DNA from: Clostridium sp.
GTDB lineage: Bacteria; Bacillota; Clostridia; Clostridiales; Clostridiaceae
Length of the DNA: 60,848 bases
Direction of reading: 5' to 3'
NCBI RefSeq assembly: GCF_029267215.1
Contig: NZ_JARIDH010000039.1
Span: 1 to 60,848, forward strand
The position numbers and the translations under genes are program-made. The notes below the pieces were generated by a model. The model worked only from the letters and a program-made list of their open reading frames with translations. It searched no databases and was not told the DNA's origin. Positions 36,000 through 46,751 of this stretch are shown here, in pieces (the stretch's first letter is position 1; every line of letters starts with the position of its first letter).

Positions 36000-36767
36000 A
36001 TGTTAGCTGTATTATCGCCTGCTAAAACTTTAGATTTAAGCAATATAGAAGACCTAAAGATAGAAACAAGTAAACCTAAATTTCTTTGTGAGGCAGAAAT
36101 AATAATGAAAGAATTAAAGAATTTAGAGGTTCAAGATTTATGTTCATTAATGAAAATAAGTGAAGATTTAGGGGTACATACATTCACAAAAACACAAGAT
36201 TGGAATACAATTTACTATGGTGATGAAAAACCTTTTATTTTATCTTTTAAGGGAGAAGCATACAGAGGGTTAAATGCAGATGATTTTACTAAAGAAGATT
36301 TGGAGTTTTGTAATGGCTCATTAAGAATATTATCAGGTCTTTATGGAATAATAAAACCTTTAGATGGTACTAAGGCCTATAGATTAGAAATGGGTACTAA
36401 AATATCAGTAGACGGTTCTAAAAATCTTTATGACTTTTGGGGAAGTAAGATTGAAGAAGCTATTTTAGAAGAATTAAAATTTCATGATAAAAAAGTTATT
36501 ATAAATTTAGCTTCAAATGAATATTATAAGTCTATAAAAAAGATTGAGAAAAAGGTTAAGGTTATAACTCCTGTATTTAAAGAAAGAAAAGGTTTTGAAT
36601 ACAAGGTAGTTACTGTTTATGCAAAAAAAGCAAGGGGAGAAATGGTTAGATATATAACTAAAAATAGATTAACTGATCCTGAGAGTTTAAAGAATTTTGA
36701 TTTAGATGGATATGAATTTAATAGAGAACTTTCAGATGAAAATACATGGATATTTACCAGAGGATAG
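36000..36767 (+). CDS. yaaA: YaaA-family peroxide-stress protein
   Basis: DUF328/UPF0246 family; in E. coli YaaA limits iron-driven DNA damage under peroxide. 255 residues from ATG 36000 (MLAVLSPAKTLDL), with AGAGGTGA upstream; the TTG at 35994 is inside that region. Family stretches SPAKTLD, SGLYGIIKPLDGT, YRLEMGTK, NLYDFWG and NLASNEYYKSI are present. Single gene. Confidence 0.93.
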   Translation: MLAVLSPAKTLDLSNIEDLKIETSKPKFLCEAEIIMKELKNLEVQDLCSLMKISEDLGVHTFTKTQDWNTIYYGDEKPFILSFKGEAYRGLNADDFTKEDLEFCNGSLRILSGLYGIIKPLDGTKAYRLEMGTKISVDGSKNLYDFWGSKIEEAILEELKFHDKKVIINLASNEYYKSIKKIEKKVKVITPVFKERKGFEYKVVTVYAKKARGEMVRYITKNRLTDPESLKNFDLDGYEFNRELSDENTWIFTRG

Positions 36768-36875
36768 TTTAAAATATAGATATTTAAACATAATGAATAA
36801 TATCTGTGATTTAAAAATATAAAATTAAAAATATAAAATATAAAATAGAAATTTTTTATTAAGGAGAGATTTTTT

Positions 36876-37079
36876 ATGAGTAAACTTATTTTAGAAATAG
36901 ACGGTATGTCATGTTCAAATTGCGTTAGACATGTTGAAGCTGCTTTATTAGATGTTGATGGTGTAGATGTTTTAGAAGTTGAGGTTGGAAGAGCTACTAT
37001 TGATACAGAAGTAGATGAAGATACATTAAGAGATGCTTTAGAAGAAGTAGGTTATGATTTAGTTTCAATTGAAGATTAG
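36876..37079 (+). CDS. Small HMA-domain metal-binding protein (CopZ-like)
   Basis: 67 residues: one heavy-metal-associated domain with the metal site GMSCSNC at residues 9-15. Copper-chaperone size. A very acidic C-terminus (VDEDTLRDALEEVGYDL). No copper ATPase or CsoR gene is adjacent, so the partner is elsewhere. AAGGAG lies before the ATG and a terminator follows. Confidence 0.9.
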   Translation: MSKLILEIDGMSCSNCVRHVEAALLDVDGVDVLEVEVGRATIDTEVDEDTLRDALEEVGYDLVSIED

Positions 37080-37087
37080 TGCCTGTG

Positions 37088-37134
37088 AGAGTGTGTTAGA
37101 AGCTAATAAAATGGTTTCTATGCACTCTTTTTTA
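37088..37134 (+). terminator. Terminator of the HMA gene
   Basis: AGAGTG pairs with CACTCT, extended by TTAGAA/TTTCTA, followed by T6. Confidence 0.85.
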
Positions 37135-37251
37135 GATTAAAATTTACTACTATTGATATAATCTTTGGTATATAATATTCATAAGGTATTTGATAAAAAG
37201 TAATATTAACTGAGGTTAAAAATTTTCATATACATAAAGGAGATGTTAAGA

Positions 37252-38388
37252 ATGAATGAAAATCTTACAATGTCAGATTTAATGGATAGCTTTGAATTAA
37301 AGCATTTTCATAAAGGAGAAATAGTAAAGGGAAAAGTAATTAGTGTAAAAAATGATGAAATCATAGTTAATATAGGTCACTTTGCTGATGGAATAGTTCC
37401 AAGAAATGAAATGTCTAATGATAAAGATTTTGATATAAACTCAATAAATATTGATGATGAAATATTTGTTATGGTATTAAGTGGAGATGATGGAGAGGGA
37501 AACGTACTTCTATCAAAAAGAAGAGCTGATGCTATAAAAGTATGGGATGATTTAAAAAATGCCTTTGAAAAAGAAACTTTAATAAGTGTTAAATTAAAAG
37601 AAGTTGTTAAAGGTGGATTAGTTGGAGATTTCAATGGAATAAGAATATTCATGCCAGCTTCTCAATGTGCAGGAAGAAGAATAGAAAACTTAGAAGAATT
37701 AGTAGGTAAAGTATTAGAAGTTAAAGTTATAGAGTTTAATAAAGAGGCTAAGAAAGTAGTTGTTTCAAGAAGAATTGTTGAAGAAGAAATAAGAAATAAT
37801 GAAAAAAAAGCTCTTTGGAGTTCAATTAAAGAGGGAGAAAAGAGAAAAGGAAAAGTAACTAGATTAGCTAAATTTGGTGCTTTCGTTGATATTGGTGGAG
37901 TAGAAGGATTAGTTCATATAAGTGATATGTCATGGTCAAGAGTTCATAACCCAGAAGAAGTTGTGGTTGTTGATGATGAAGTGGAGGTATTTGTTTCAGA
38001 AGTAAATATGGAAAAGGAAAGAGTAGCCCTTTCATTAAAAGATGTTATTAAAAATCCTTGGGAAACATTAGAAGGATTAAAGGTTGGAGATGTTGTAAAT
38101 GGAAAGGTTACAAACTTTATAAAAGTAGGTGCCTTCGTAGAAGTAATGCCTGGAATAGAAGGCTTAGTTCATATATCAGAAATTACTGATGAAAATATAG
38201 CTAAACCATCAGATGTGTTATCACTAGGTCAAGAAGTTAAGGTTAAAATCTTAAGCATAGATGATGAAAATAAAAAAATGAGCCTAAGCATTAAAGATGC
38301 TACAGAAACTTCAAATGAATATAAACAATACAACGATGAAGAGGAAGGTTACTCACTAGCTGATTTATTCAAGGATCTAAACTTATAA
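37252..38388 (+). CDS. Protein with four S1 RNA-binding domains (S1-like)
   Basis: 378 residues from ATG 37252, nine bases after AAAGGAG; the ATG at 37243 touches that site. Four S1 repeats in order: GEIVKGKVISVKNDEIIVNI, ISVKLKEVVKGGLVGDFNG, RKGKVTRLAKFGAFVDIGG and VNGKVTNFIKVGAFVEVMPG. This is the Firmicutes S1-like (YpfD type) arrangement, shorter than the six-repeat proteobacterial bS1, and it may or may not be a true ribosomal protein. Convergent with pyk across a foldback element. Confidence 0.88.
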   Translation: MNENLTMSDLMDSFELKHFHKGEIVKGKVISVKNDEIIVNIGHFADGIVPRNEMSNDKDFDINSINIDDEIFVMVLSGDDGEGNVLLSKRRADAIKVWDDLKNAFEKETLISVKLKEVVKGGLVGDFNGIRIFMPASQCAGRRIENLEELVGKVLEVKVIEFNKEAKKVVVSRRIVEEEIRNNEKKALWSSIKEGEKRKGKVTRLAKFGAFVDIGGVEGLVHISDMSWSRVHNPEEVVVVDDEVEVFVSEVNMEKERVALSLKDVIKNPWETLEGLKVGDVVNGKVTNFIKVGAFVEVMPGIEGLVHISEITDENIAKPSDVLSLGQEVKVKILSIDDENKKMSLSIKDATETSNEYKQYNDEEEGYSLADLFKDLNL

Positions 38389-38420
38389 GCTTTTGCAAAA
38401 TAAAACTTTATAGAATTAAT

Positions 38421-38670
38421 AAAAGGCATGTATCAAAATAACTTTTTATAAAACTTACAAATAATATGAAGAGAATATCTAGATGAGCTTTAGAATTTAA
38501 ATTATTACGTAGAAAATATCACGTTAGAAAGCTTAGATTGTTCGAAGCGTAGCAAGTTTCTAAGCTTTAGTGATATTTTCGTAGTAATGATTATAAATTC
38601 TTAGCGAAATCTAGTAATTCTAGGAATATATTTGTAAGTTTTATTATTATATTTTGATACATCCCCTTTT
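38421..38670. repeat. Family 2 foldback element, copy 2
   Basis: A 250-bp element whose two halves are complementary along nearly all their length: ends AAAAGGCATGTATCAAAATA and its near complement ending ATCCCCTTTT, middle arms, and a central stem AGAAAATATCAC then AAAGCTTAGA with TCTAAGCTTT then GTGATATTTTC. It lies between the convergent S1-like gene and pyk. The inner arms (38469-38514 and 38583-38622) match the element at 12238-12483. No ORF. Confidence 0.8.
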
Positions 38671-38687
38671 ATGTTTATATATTAATA

Positions 38688-40112
38688 TTAGATTTTTTCG
38701 ATTTTTAGCATGTTTGTTCCACCAGTAATTGATGTTGGAAAACCAGCAGCAACCATTATATTATCGCCTTTTTTAGCTATTTCATATTCTTCAGCCACTT
38801 TTCTTGCTTCGTTAACAATTTCATCTGTATTATTAAAGTAAGCACATTTTTTAGAAATTATTCCAAAGTTAAGAGCTAAGCTTCTTCTTACTTTTTCATA
38901 TGGAGTAATTGCTATTATTGGGCAGCTAGGTTTATATTTTGATAATATTTTAGCTGTTGATCCAGTTTGAGTGGCAGCAACAATTGCCTTGGTTGGGAAT
39001 TTGTTGGCTGTTTTTGCAGCTGAATAGCTTATTGCATCAGCAAAGGCATCTGGATTTGGATTTGGATCTTTTAATCTTCTTAAAAGATAGTGATAATCTA
39101 AATTAGCTTCAGCTTTTTTTGCAATCTTAGCCATTGTACTTGCAGCCTCTATTGGGAAACTACCTGATGCACTCTCACCACTAAGCATAATTGCATCTGT
39201 TCCATCAAATATAGCATTACATACGTCAGATGCCTCAGCCCTAGTTGGTCTAGGGTTTCTTATCATAGAATCAAGCATCTGAGTAGCTGTTATAACAATT
39301 TTTCCTGCTTGATTACATTTTTTTATAATTTCCTTTTGAATTATTGGAACATTTTCAAGAGGAATTTCAACACCCATATCACCTCTAGCAACCATAACAC
39401 CATCAGTAACTTCAATTATTGAATCTATGTTATCAACACCCTCTTGGCTTTCTATTTTTGAAATTATTTTAATGTCTTTTCCATCATGAGAATCTAATAT
39501 TTCTCTAACTTCAAGAACATCCTCTGCTTTTCTTATAAATGAAGCTGCTACAAAATCAACCCCCATTTCACATCCAAAGATTAAATCACTTCTATCTTTT
39601 TCAGTTACTGCAGGTAATTTAATTTTTACATTTGGTACATTAACACCTTTATGGTCTTTTATAATACCACCTTCAACAACTTCACATATTATATCTTTTC
39701 CTTTTACTTCTTTAACTTTAAATTCTAAAAGTCCATCATCAACAAGGATGGAACCACCAGGTTTTATGTCTTCATATAGTTCTGAATAAGAGATAGAACA
39801 TTTAGTATTATCACCTAAAATTTCTTCTCCACAAGAAAAAATAAATTCATCTCCATCTTTTAACTCAGCTTCTCCATTACTAAATTTATGAGTTCTTATT
39901 TTAGGACCTTTTATATCTAGTAATATAGCAGTAGCTGATTGTTCTTCTTTCCTAAGTCTCTTAATAAGTTCTATTTTTTCTTTATGACTTTCATGGTCTC
40001 CATGAGAAAAGTTTAATCTTGCAGCATTCATACCTATTCTTATGAATTTTCTTAAAACTTCTTCAGAGTCACTTGCAGGACCAATTGTAAATATCATTTT
40101 TGTTTTTTGCAT
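38688..40112 (-). CDS. pyk: Pyruvate kinase
   Basis: Last glycolytic step, phosphoenolpyruvate plus ADP to pyruvate and ATP. The start is ATG 40112 (MQKTKMIFTIGPASD) behind AGAGGTGG, giving 474 residues. Key stretches: RLNFSHGDHESH, LLDIKGPKIRT, IISKIESQEGVDNID, MVARGDMGVEIP, ATQMLDSMI and the C-terminal domain. Length matches the short form without the extra PEP-utiliser domain of bacilli. Convergent with the S1-like gene, divergent from pepD. No pfkA is next to it. Confidence 0.97.
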   Translation of the reverse strand: MQKTKMIFTIGPASDSEEVLRKFIRIGMNAARLNFSHGDHESHKEKIELIKRLRKEEQSATAILLDIKGPKIRTHKFSNGEAELKDGDEFIFSCGEEILGDNTKCSISYSELYEDIKPGGSILVDDGLLEFKVKEVKGKDIICEVVEGGIIKDHKGVNVPNVKIKLPAVTEKDRSDLIFGCEMGVDFVAASFIRKAEDVLEVREILDSHDGKDIKIISKIESQEGVDNIDSIIEVTDGVMVARGDMGVEIPLENVPIIQKEIIKKCNQAGKIVITATQMLDSMIRNPRPTRAEASDVCNAIFDGTDAIMLSGESASGSFPIEAASTMAKIAKKAEANLDYHYLLRRLKDPNPNPDAFADAISYSAAKTANKFPTKAIVAATQTGSTAKILSKYKPSCPIIAITPYEKVRRSLALNFGIISKKCAYFNNTDEIVNEARKVAEEYEIAKKGDNIMVAAGFPTSITGGTNMLKIEKI

Positions 40113-40235
40113 AAAAACCACCTCTTTTTGTTTAAACTAAAATAGTTTAGTGATTGGTTAAAAAGTTTGATATAATAAAATAAATTAATAATTTATTTAT
40201 ATTTTACCACAATAGTAGGAAAGGATGGGTAAAAA

Positions 40236-41687
40236 ATGAAAGTATTAAAAGATTTAAATCCACAAAGTGTTTTTAAATATTTCGAAGAAATCTCACAAAT
40301 TCCAAGAGGTTCAGGCAATGAAAAAGGAATAAGTGACTATTTAGTTAAATTTGCAAAGGAATTAAATCTTGAGGTAATCCAAGATGAAGCCTTAAATGTA
40401 ATAATTAGAAAACCTGCAACACCAGGATATGAAAAGGCACCAGGTGTTATAATACAAGGTCATATGGATATGGTATGTGAAAAAAATAAAGATACTATAC
40501 ATGATTTTGAAAAAGATCCTATAAAATTAAGAGTTGATGGAGATTATATCTATGCAACAGGAACTACATTAGGAGCTGATAATGGAATAGCAGTTGCATA
40601 TGGTATGGCTATATTAGCAGCAAATGATATAAAACATCCTGCTATAGAATTATTAGTAACAACTGATGAAGAAGTTGGAATGGGTGGAACTATTGCTTTA
40701 GATGGAAGCTTATTAAAGGGTAAATACCTTTTAAACATAGATTCAGAAGAAGAAGGAAAACTTTTAGTAAGTTGTGCAGGTGGTGCGAGAAATGAATTAA
40801 TAATACCTGTAAAGTTTGAAGAAATGGGAAGTGACTACGAAGCTTATGAAATAGTTTTAAGAGGACTAAAAGGTGGTCACTCAGGAATGGAAATAGATAA
40901 GCAAAGAGGAAACTCAAATAAATTAATGGGAAGAATCTTAGATGAAGTTAATGCCAATTGTGATATAAGATTAATTTCAATTAATGGTGGATCAAAAGTA
41001 AATGCTATTCCAAGAGAATGTGATGCTTTACTAGCTATTAGAAAAAATGATGTTAAAAAATTAGAAGAGTTAGTTGAAAAGTGGGATGGAATATTAAAAG
41101 ATGAATACCATGCTAATGATAATGGAGTTAATGTTAAAGTAGTTAAGAACGAAGAAGTTCATAAGGTTTGTTCAAAGGAAGAAACTTTCAAAACTATAAA
41201 AGCTATAAACTTAATGCCAAATGGTGTTGATAGTTATAGCGTAGAAATGAAAGGATTAGTCCAAAGTTCAACAAACTTAGGTGTTATACACACTGAAGAT
41301 GATAAGATAGTATTAGCTGGCTCAACAAGAAGTTCAGTTGAAACATTAAAAACTAAAATTCTTACTCAAATAGCTGACATAGCTGAAGTTTTAGGTTTAG
41401 AATTTGAAATACATGCACCATACCCAGCTTGGCAATATAATCCAGAATCAAAAATAAGAGAACTTTGTAGTGAAGTTTATGAAAATATGACAGGTAAGAA
41501 ACCTGAAATAATAGCAATTCATGCAGGATTAGAGTGTGGATTATTAGGAGAAAAAGTAGAAGGCTTAGATATGATTTCATTTGGACCAAATATGTATGAT
41601 GTTCATACTCCAAATGAGCATGTAAGCATTTCTTCAGTTAAACATATTTGGGATTTCTTAATTGAAATATTAAAAGAAATTAAATAG
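40236..41687 (+). CDS. pepD: Aminoacyl-histidine dipeptidase PepD (M20)
   Basis: Cytoplasmic Xaa-His dipeptidase, metal-dependent M20C peptidase. 483 residues. Ligand motifs: IQGHMDMVCEK, GADNGIAVAYG, TTDEEVGMGG, and the late IHAGLECGLL and NVHTPNEHV-like MYDVHTPNEHV. AGGAAAGGA lies ahead of the ATG. Single gene ending in a terminator at 41743. Confidence 0.94.
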   Translation: MKVLKDLNPQSVFKYFEEISQIPRGSGNEKGISDYLVKFAKELNLEVIQDEALNVIIRKPATPGYEKAPGVIIQGHMDMVCEKNKDTIHDFEKDPIKLRVDGDYIYATGTTLGADNGIAVAYGMAILAANDIKHPAIELLVTTDEEVGMGGTIALDGSLLKGKYLLNIDSEEEGKLLVSCAGGARNELIIPVKFEEMGSDYEAYEIVLRGLKGGHSGMEIDKQRGNSNKLMGRILDEVNANCDIRLISINGGSKVNAIPRECDALLAIRKNDVKKLEELVEKWDGILKDEYHANDNGVNVKVVKNEEVHKVCSKEETFKTIKAINLMPNGVDSYSVEMKGLVQSSTNLGVIHTEDDKIVLAGSTRSSVETLKTKILTQIADIAEVLGLEFEIHAPYPAWQYNPESKIRELCSEVYENMTGKKPEIIAIHAGLECGLLGEKVEGLDMISFGPNMYDVHTPNEHVSISSVKHIWDFLIEILKEIK

Positions 41688-41742
41688 TTAAAATAGTATA
41701 TTTTAATTTATATATTAATTAAAACAAATAATAAGTTATAAA

Positions 41743-41788
41743 CTAGGTTAAGTATGATGAATATTTTATACTTAACCTAGTCTTTTAT
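41743..41788 (+). terminator. pepD terminator
   Basis: CTAGGTTAAGTA (41743-41754) pairs with TACTTAACCTAG (41769-41780), then TCTTTT. Confidence 0.9.
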
Positions 41789-41790
41789 TA

Positions 41791-42057
41791 AGGCTATATT
41801 TTAACTAGGTTTTGATTTTTGTTTAATAAGTAGTTTAGATTTTCATTGAATATGGGAAAAGAATAGAGTTAAGAAGCAAAGTGGGTTGACTAGAGAAAGT
41901 TTATTCGCTTTAGCTATTATACTAGAATATTAAAACTTAAATAGGAATTGATTTCTAACATTCACTAGAGGACATAAGTTCAAAATTTTGATTTTTGTTT
42001 AAAGTTAATTAGGACTTATAGAATAGCTAAAATCAATACTATATTAAAATAGAATCT
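41791..42057. repeat. Family 1 foldback element, copy D
   Basis: About 267 bp, in reverse orientation relative to copy A. Left end GGCTATATTTTAACTAG, right end AATCAATACTATATTAAAAT. The interior shares GTTTAGATTTTCATTGAATA and TTCGCTTTAGCTATTATACT with the complement of copy A. It fills most of the gap between pepD and the PHP gene. Confidence 0.7.
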
Positions 42058-42113
42058 TTATTTAAAATAATATATAGAAATAAATTGGATATACTAATTT
42101 GGAGGAAGAATAT

Positions 42114-42932
42114 ATGGATTTAATAAGAGCTGATTTACATATGCATACTAAAGCATCTGATGGAACCTTAAGTCCTAAGGAGTTATTAAAAGAAATAGTT
42201 GAAAAAGATATAAAATTATTTTCTGTAACAGATCATGATTCAATGGGAAGTTTAGATGAAATTCAAGAGATGACTAAGGAAATGGATTTAAAGTTTATTC
42301 CTGGAATTGAGGTTTCAAGCATAATTAATGGAGAACAATTTCATATTTTAGCTTATAATTTTGATAAAGATAATAAAGGACTTCTTGATTTAATAAGTAG
42401 AAATCATGAATTACTTAAAAAGAAAGATGATGATTCCATAAGACTTTTAATTGAGGCTGGATATGATATAGATTTTAATGATTACTTAGCTTACGAGCAT
42501 AATCCTTCAAGAGGTGGTTGGAAAACTCTTAACTTTTTAATAGATAGAGGAATTTGCAAAAATATAGATGAGTTTTTTAATAAAGTATTCATAGGGGAAA
42601 GAGCATTAAGATATCCAGAGTTTCCACATCCTAAGGATGTAATAAAAACAATAAAAGAAGCTGGTGGAATAGTTGTTTTAGCTCACCCTAAGTATGGAAA
42701 ATCACAATTTAAACTAGATGAAATGGTGAATTTATTTAGAGAATGGGGAGTTGATGGAATAGAGTGCTATCACCCTCATCATGATGAAGAAACAATAAAA
42801 TATCTAGTAGATTATTGTAAAAAAAATCATCTAATAATAACAGGTGGTTCAGACTATCATGGGGGCTTAATTTCAAAAAGAAGTTTAGGAATGCCAGAAT
42901 TTTATACAAGAAAAGATTTATTAGATAATTAA
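42114..42932 (+). CDS. PHP-domain phosphoesterase (YciV/TrpH type)
   Basis: PHP metal-dependent hydrolase; relatives (E. coli RNase AM/YciV) act as a 5'-3' exoribonuclease and on nucleotide 3',5'-bisphosphates. 272 residues from ATG 42114, preceded by GGAGGAAG; the longer frame starts at TTG 42099. Motifs: RADLHMHTKASDGTLSP, SVTDHDSMGS, IPGIEVSS, LAHPKYGK and GGSDYHG. Substrate inferred from family. Confidence 0.85.
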   Translation: MDLIRADLHMHTKASDGTLSPKELLKEIVEKDIKLFSVTDHDSMGSLDEIQEMTKEMDLKFIPGIEVSSIINGEQFHILAYNFDKDNKGLLDLISRNHELLKKKDDDSIRLLIEAGYDIDFNDYLAYEHNPSRGGWKTLNFLIDRGICKNIDEFFNKVFIGERALRYPEFPHPKDVIKTIKEAGGIVVLAHPKYGKSQFKLDEMVNLFREWGVDGIECYHPHHDEETIKYLVDYCKKNHLIITGGSDYHGGLISKRSLGMPEFYTRKDLLDN

Positions 42933-42950
42933 TAAAATAATTAGGTTTAT

Positions 42951-43026
42951 AAAAGTTGTATTAGAACCTTGAAATTTATGGGAAAAAATCCATTGTAAAT
43001 TTTAAGGGGAGATACAACTTTTTTTA
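42951..43026 (+). terminator. Long terminator after the PHP gene
   Basis: AAAAGTTGTAT pairs with ATACAACTTTT; the inner part (AACCTTGAAATTTA with TAAATTTTAAGG, then TGG with CCA) also pairs, closing on a short loop. T tract follows. Stem length is unusually long for a terminator, about 30 bp. Confidence 0.8.
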
Positions 43027-43028
43027 TT

Positions 43029-43193
43029 AAGTCTATGTTTAAAATCTTTATTTGTTTTAGCTATCTCTTTAAAGCTACTTATAAAAAGATTTGTAACTCT
43101 ATTATTATTTCATATTCAATGAAACTCTAAACTTCTAATTAAAAAGGTCTTTTAGTTTTTTTAAATTAACACTCACTTAAAACAGATATTTTA
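43029..43193. repeat. Family 1 foldback element, degenerate copy E
   Basis: The right half matches copy A well (CATATTCAATGAAACTCT then AAACTTCTAATTAA and AATTAACACTCACTTAAAAC). The left end is eroded (TTTGTTTTAGCTATCTC remains). It lies between the PHP and SPOR genes; 43194-43351 beyond it is AT-rich with no gene. Confidence 0.65.
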
Positions 43194-43351
43194 TTAGAAA
43201 CAAACAATATTATGATGATATTACATAAGATAATAAATGTTATGAAAATGTTAAATTTCATAATATTTATTTTTATGGGAGGTTTTTTACATAATTTGTA
43301 AAATATATATAATAAGTAAAGCTAAAATATAAGAAAGGTTGGGGGAAAAGG

Positions 43352-44167
43352 GTGAAGTACACTAGAATTGATGTAAAAAATAAGAAAAGAAGTGGAGGAA
43401 ATAATAACAATAATGATGGTAAAAATTTTATTTTCCTTTTTGTTGGAGTTGTTGTTATAGCGCTTCTTATATCTACAATAATGTCTAAGTTTATATGGCC
43501 AGAGGGAAAGCTTACAGGTGAAAAAGAAGCAATTAGTAAAGATGTTAGTAATGGTGATAATAAAGATAAGGAAAGCAAAAAAAGTGAAGCAGAAAAGCCT
43601 AAAGAAGAAGAAAAATCCACAGAGTTAGAAAAGAAAAAACCAATAGCACCAACTTCAAATAAAGAAGGACAAGAATATGTAATGGTTCAATGTGGTTTTT
43701 ATTCAAATAAAGATAATGCAAACAAAATAAAGTCTGAATTAGAGAAGGATCATATAGCAGTTTCATTGAGTGAGGGTGAAAATTATAGGGTTATAGTTCA
43801 TATAGGGAATGAAGAAGAGGCTAAAAAGCTTGTAGGAGATTTAGAAGCTAAGGGGGTAAGTAGCACTAAAGGAAGATTTGTTATTCCTAGAACTGATCTA
43901 TGTAGTAATCAAATAATAGAGATGGTTAATGGTTATGTTAATATAATAGACAAGTTAAAAGAAGATTCAGTTAAAGGGGTTAAAACTTCAGAATTTAAAG
44001 CTTGGGTAAATAAATTGGAAGATGATAAAGATTCAAAAAATTATGAGGTATTTAAAGAATTAAAAGAAGGAATTAATAATATTCCTGAGGAGATAACTAA
44101 GGAAAATATAGAAGAAAGTTATCAAATAGTATTTAATACTTTAAATAAATTTAGAGTAAATAAATAA
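43352..44167 (+). CDS. Membrane-anchored SPOR-domain protein
   Basis: 271 residues. Short cytoplasmic tail, one transmembrane segment (FIFLFVGVVVIALLISTIM, about 26-45), a Lys/Glu-rich linker, then a SPOR domain (YVMVQCGFYSNKDNANKI to about 175), which binds denuded peptidoglycan glycans, and a C-terminal region of unknown nature. Start GTG 43352 behind GGGGGAAAAG. It is next to the maf-mre-min-rodA cluster, so a wall or septum role is plausible. Confidence 0.85.
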   Translation: MKYTRIDVKNKKRSGGNNNNNDGKNFIFLFVGVVVIALLISTIMSKFIWPEGKLTGEKEAISKDVSNGDNKDKESKKSEAEKPKEEEKSTELEKKKPIAPTSNKEGQEYVMVQCGFYSNKDNANKIKSELEKDHIAVSLSEGENYRVIVHIGNEEEAKKLVGDLEAKGVSSTKGRFVIPRTDLCSNQIIEMVNGYVNIIDKLKEDSVKGVKTSEFKAWVNKLEDDKDSKNYEVFKELKEGINNIPEEITKENIEESYQIVFNTLNKFRVNK

Positions 44168-44217
44168 TTGTAATTTATTTTTAATTTATATTCACATATT
44201 TTTAAATTATAATAGAA

Positions 44218-44248
44218 ATGAAAGAGCGTAATTCTCTTTCATTTTTTC
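44218..44248 (+). terminator. Terminator of the SPOR gene
   Basis: ATGAAAGAG pairs with CTCTTTCAT around CGTAATT, then T6. Confidence 0.92.
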
Positions 44249-44391
44249 TGTTATAATTTGCATTATGCGTATATTTATACTTGTTTATAAAAATAATAAA
44301 TGATAAACTATATAGGATAAGAATATAATACCTTATTTTAGGTAAAATAAGATTATTTAGAAGCTTTTTATAAGTAATGTAAGGTGGAAAA

Positions 44392-44970
44392 ATGAAAGTT
44401 ATTTTAGCATCAAAATCTCCAAGAAGAGTAGAGATTTTATCAAAATTAGTTGAAAAATTTGAAGTATTAGAATCAAACTTTGATGAAGATACCATAAGCT
44501 TCAGTGGAGATGTTGAAAAATATGTTCAAAATTTGTCAAAAAATAAAGCTATAGATGTTTCGGAAAGACTTAAAGAACCAGCTATAGTTATTGCTGCGGA
44601 TACGGTTGTTTTTTATAATGGAAAAGTTATGGAAAAACCTAAAAATGAAGAAGATGCTTTTAGTATGTTATCTTCATTAAGTGGCAATACTCATAAGGTA
44701 TATTCAGGTATTTGTATCATAAATACTGAAGATGATACTGTAATAACTGACTATGACTTTACAGAGGTTATTTTTTCAGAATTATCAGAGAGACAAATTA
44801 GAAATTACATAAATTCTGGTGAACCTATGGATAAAGCAGGAGCTTATGGTATTCAAGGTTTAGGAGGAACTTTTGTAGAGGGTATAAATGGTTGTTATTA
44901 CAATGTCATGGGATTGCCCTTGAACAAGTTGTATAAAATACTAGCAAAGTATAACATAACGATATTATAG
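44392..44970 (+). CDS. maf: Maf family nucleotide pyrophosphatase
   Basis: Removes pyrophosphate from dTTP, UTP and modified nucleotides; often called septum formation protein. 192 residues. LASKSPRRVEIL (phosphate-binding loop), VIAADTVVFYNGK, and KAGAYGIQGLGG are diagnostic. First gene of maf-radC-mreBCD. A hairpin CTTATTTTA-GG-TAAAATAAG lies about 60 bp upstream, near a TATAAT. Confidence 0.94.
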   Translation: MKVILASKSPRRVEILSKLVEKFEVLESNFDEDTISFSGDVEKYVQNLSKNKAIDVSERLKEPAIVIAADTVVFYNGKVMEKPKNEEDAFSMLSSLSGNTHKVYSGICIINTEDDTVITDYDFTEVIFSELSERQIRNYINSGEPMDKAGAYGIQGLGGTFVEGINGCYYNVMGLPLNKLYKILAKYNITIL

Positions 44971-45015
44971 TAAAGAACTTTCAAGGGACATGTTAATTTC
45001 TTAAAGGAGTAAAAT

Positions 45016-45699
45016 ATGTCTAACAACCTAAAAATTAATGAGATTCCATCAAGTGAAAGACCAAGAGAAAAACTTTTATGTTATGGAGCAAATTATTTAT
45101 CTAATGAAGAGCTTTTAGCTATAATACTTAGAACTGGGAATAAGGATTCAAATGTAGTTGAATTGTCTTATAGAATAATACATAGTGTTGGTGGATTAAG
45201 AGGACTTTTTAAAGCCTCTGCTAAGGAACTTATGGAAGTTAAAGGTGTTAAAGAGGCGAAAGCAACTCAAATATTAGCCATGTGTGAACTTTATAGAAGA
45301 TTCAAAGCTTCTGAAATATCACAGGTTAAAATAACAAAACCTTCTGATGTTGCAGACTTAGTTTTAGATGAACTTAGAATGTTACAGCAGGAAGTATTGA
45401 TTGTTGTTACTCTTGATACAAAAAACAAGGTGATATCAAAAAAAGAAGTGTTTAAAGGCGGTTTGAATTCATCCTTAATACATCCAAGAGAGATATTTAA
45501 AGAAGCTGTTAAGGAAAGTGCAGCATCTATAATAATATGTCATAATCATCCTTCAGGTGATCCAACACCCAGTAATGATGATATAAACATAACAATAAGA
45601 CTCAAAGAATGTGGGAAAATGATGGGTATTGAGCTTTTAGATCATTTAATAATAGGAGATAACAGATTCATAAGTCTTAAAGAAAAGGACGTTTTATGA
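45016..45699 (+). CDS. radC: RadC family JAB-domain protein
   Basis: 227 residues. N-terminal helix-hairpin-helix ([17 protein letters not shown]) and C-terminal JAB/MPN metalloprotease-like domain with metal motif [15 protein letters not shown]. Once thought a repair protein; function is still uncertain. Within the mre cluster as in bacilli; AAAGGAG before the ATG and 19 bp from mreB. Confidence 0.95.
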   Translation: MSNNLKINEIPSSERPREKLLCYGANYLSNEELLAIILRTGNKDSNVVELSYRIIHSVGGLRGLFKASAKELMEVKGVKEAKATQILAMCELYRRFKASEISQVKITKPSDVADLVLDELRMLQQEVLIVVTLDTKNKVISKKEVFKGGLNSSLIHPREIFKEAVKESAASIIICHNHPSGDPTPSNDDINITIRLKECGKMMGIELLDHLIIGDNRFISLKEKDVL

Positions 45700-45703
45700 T
45701 TAG

Positions 45704-46744
<1,041 letters not shown>

Positions 46745-46751
46745 GAAGATA

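Noticed and set aside
38421-38670. Foldback elements as plain intrinsic terminators
   Set aside because: They are 100-270 bp, share sequence at distant sites, and have terminal inverted repeats; terminators here are 30-75 bp and unrelated to one another.
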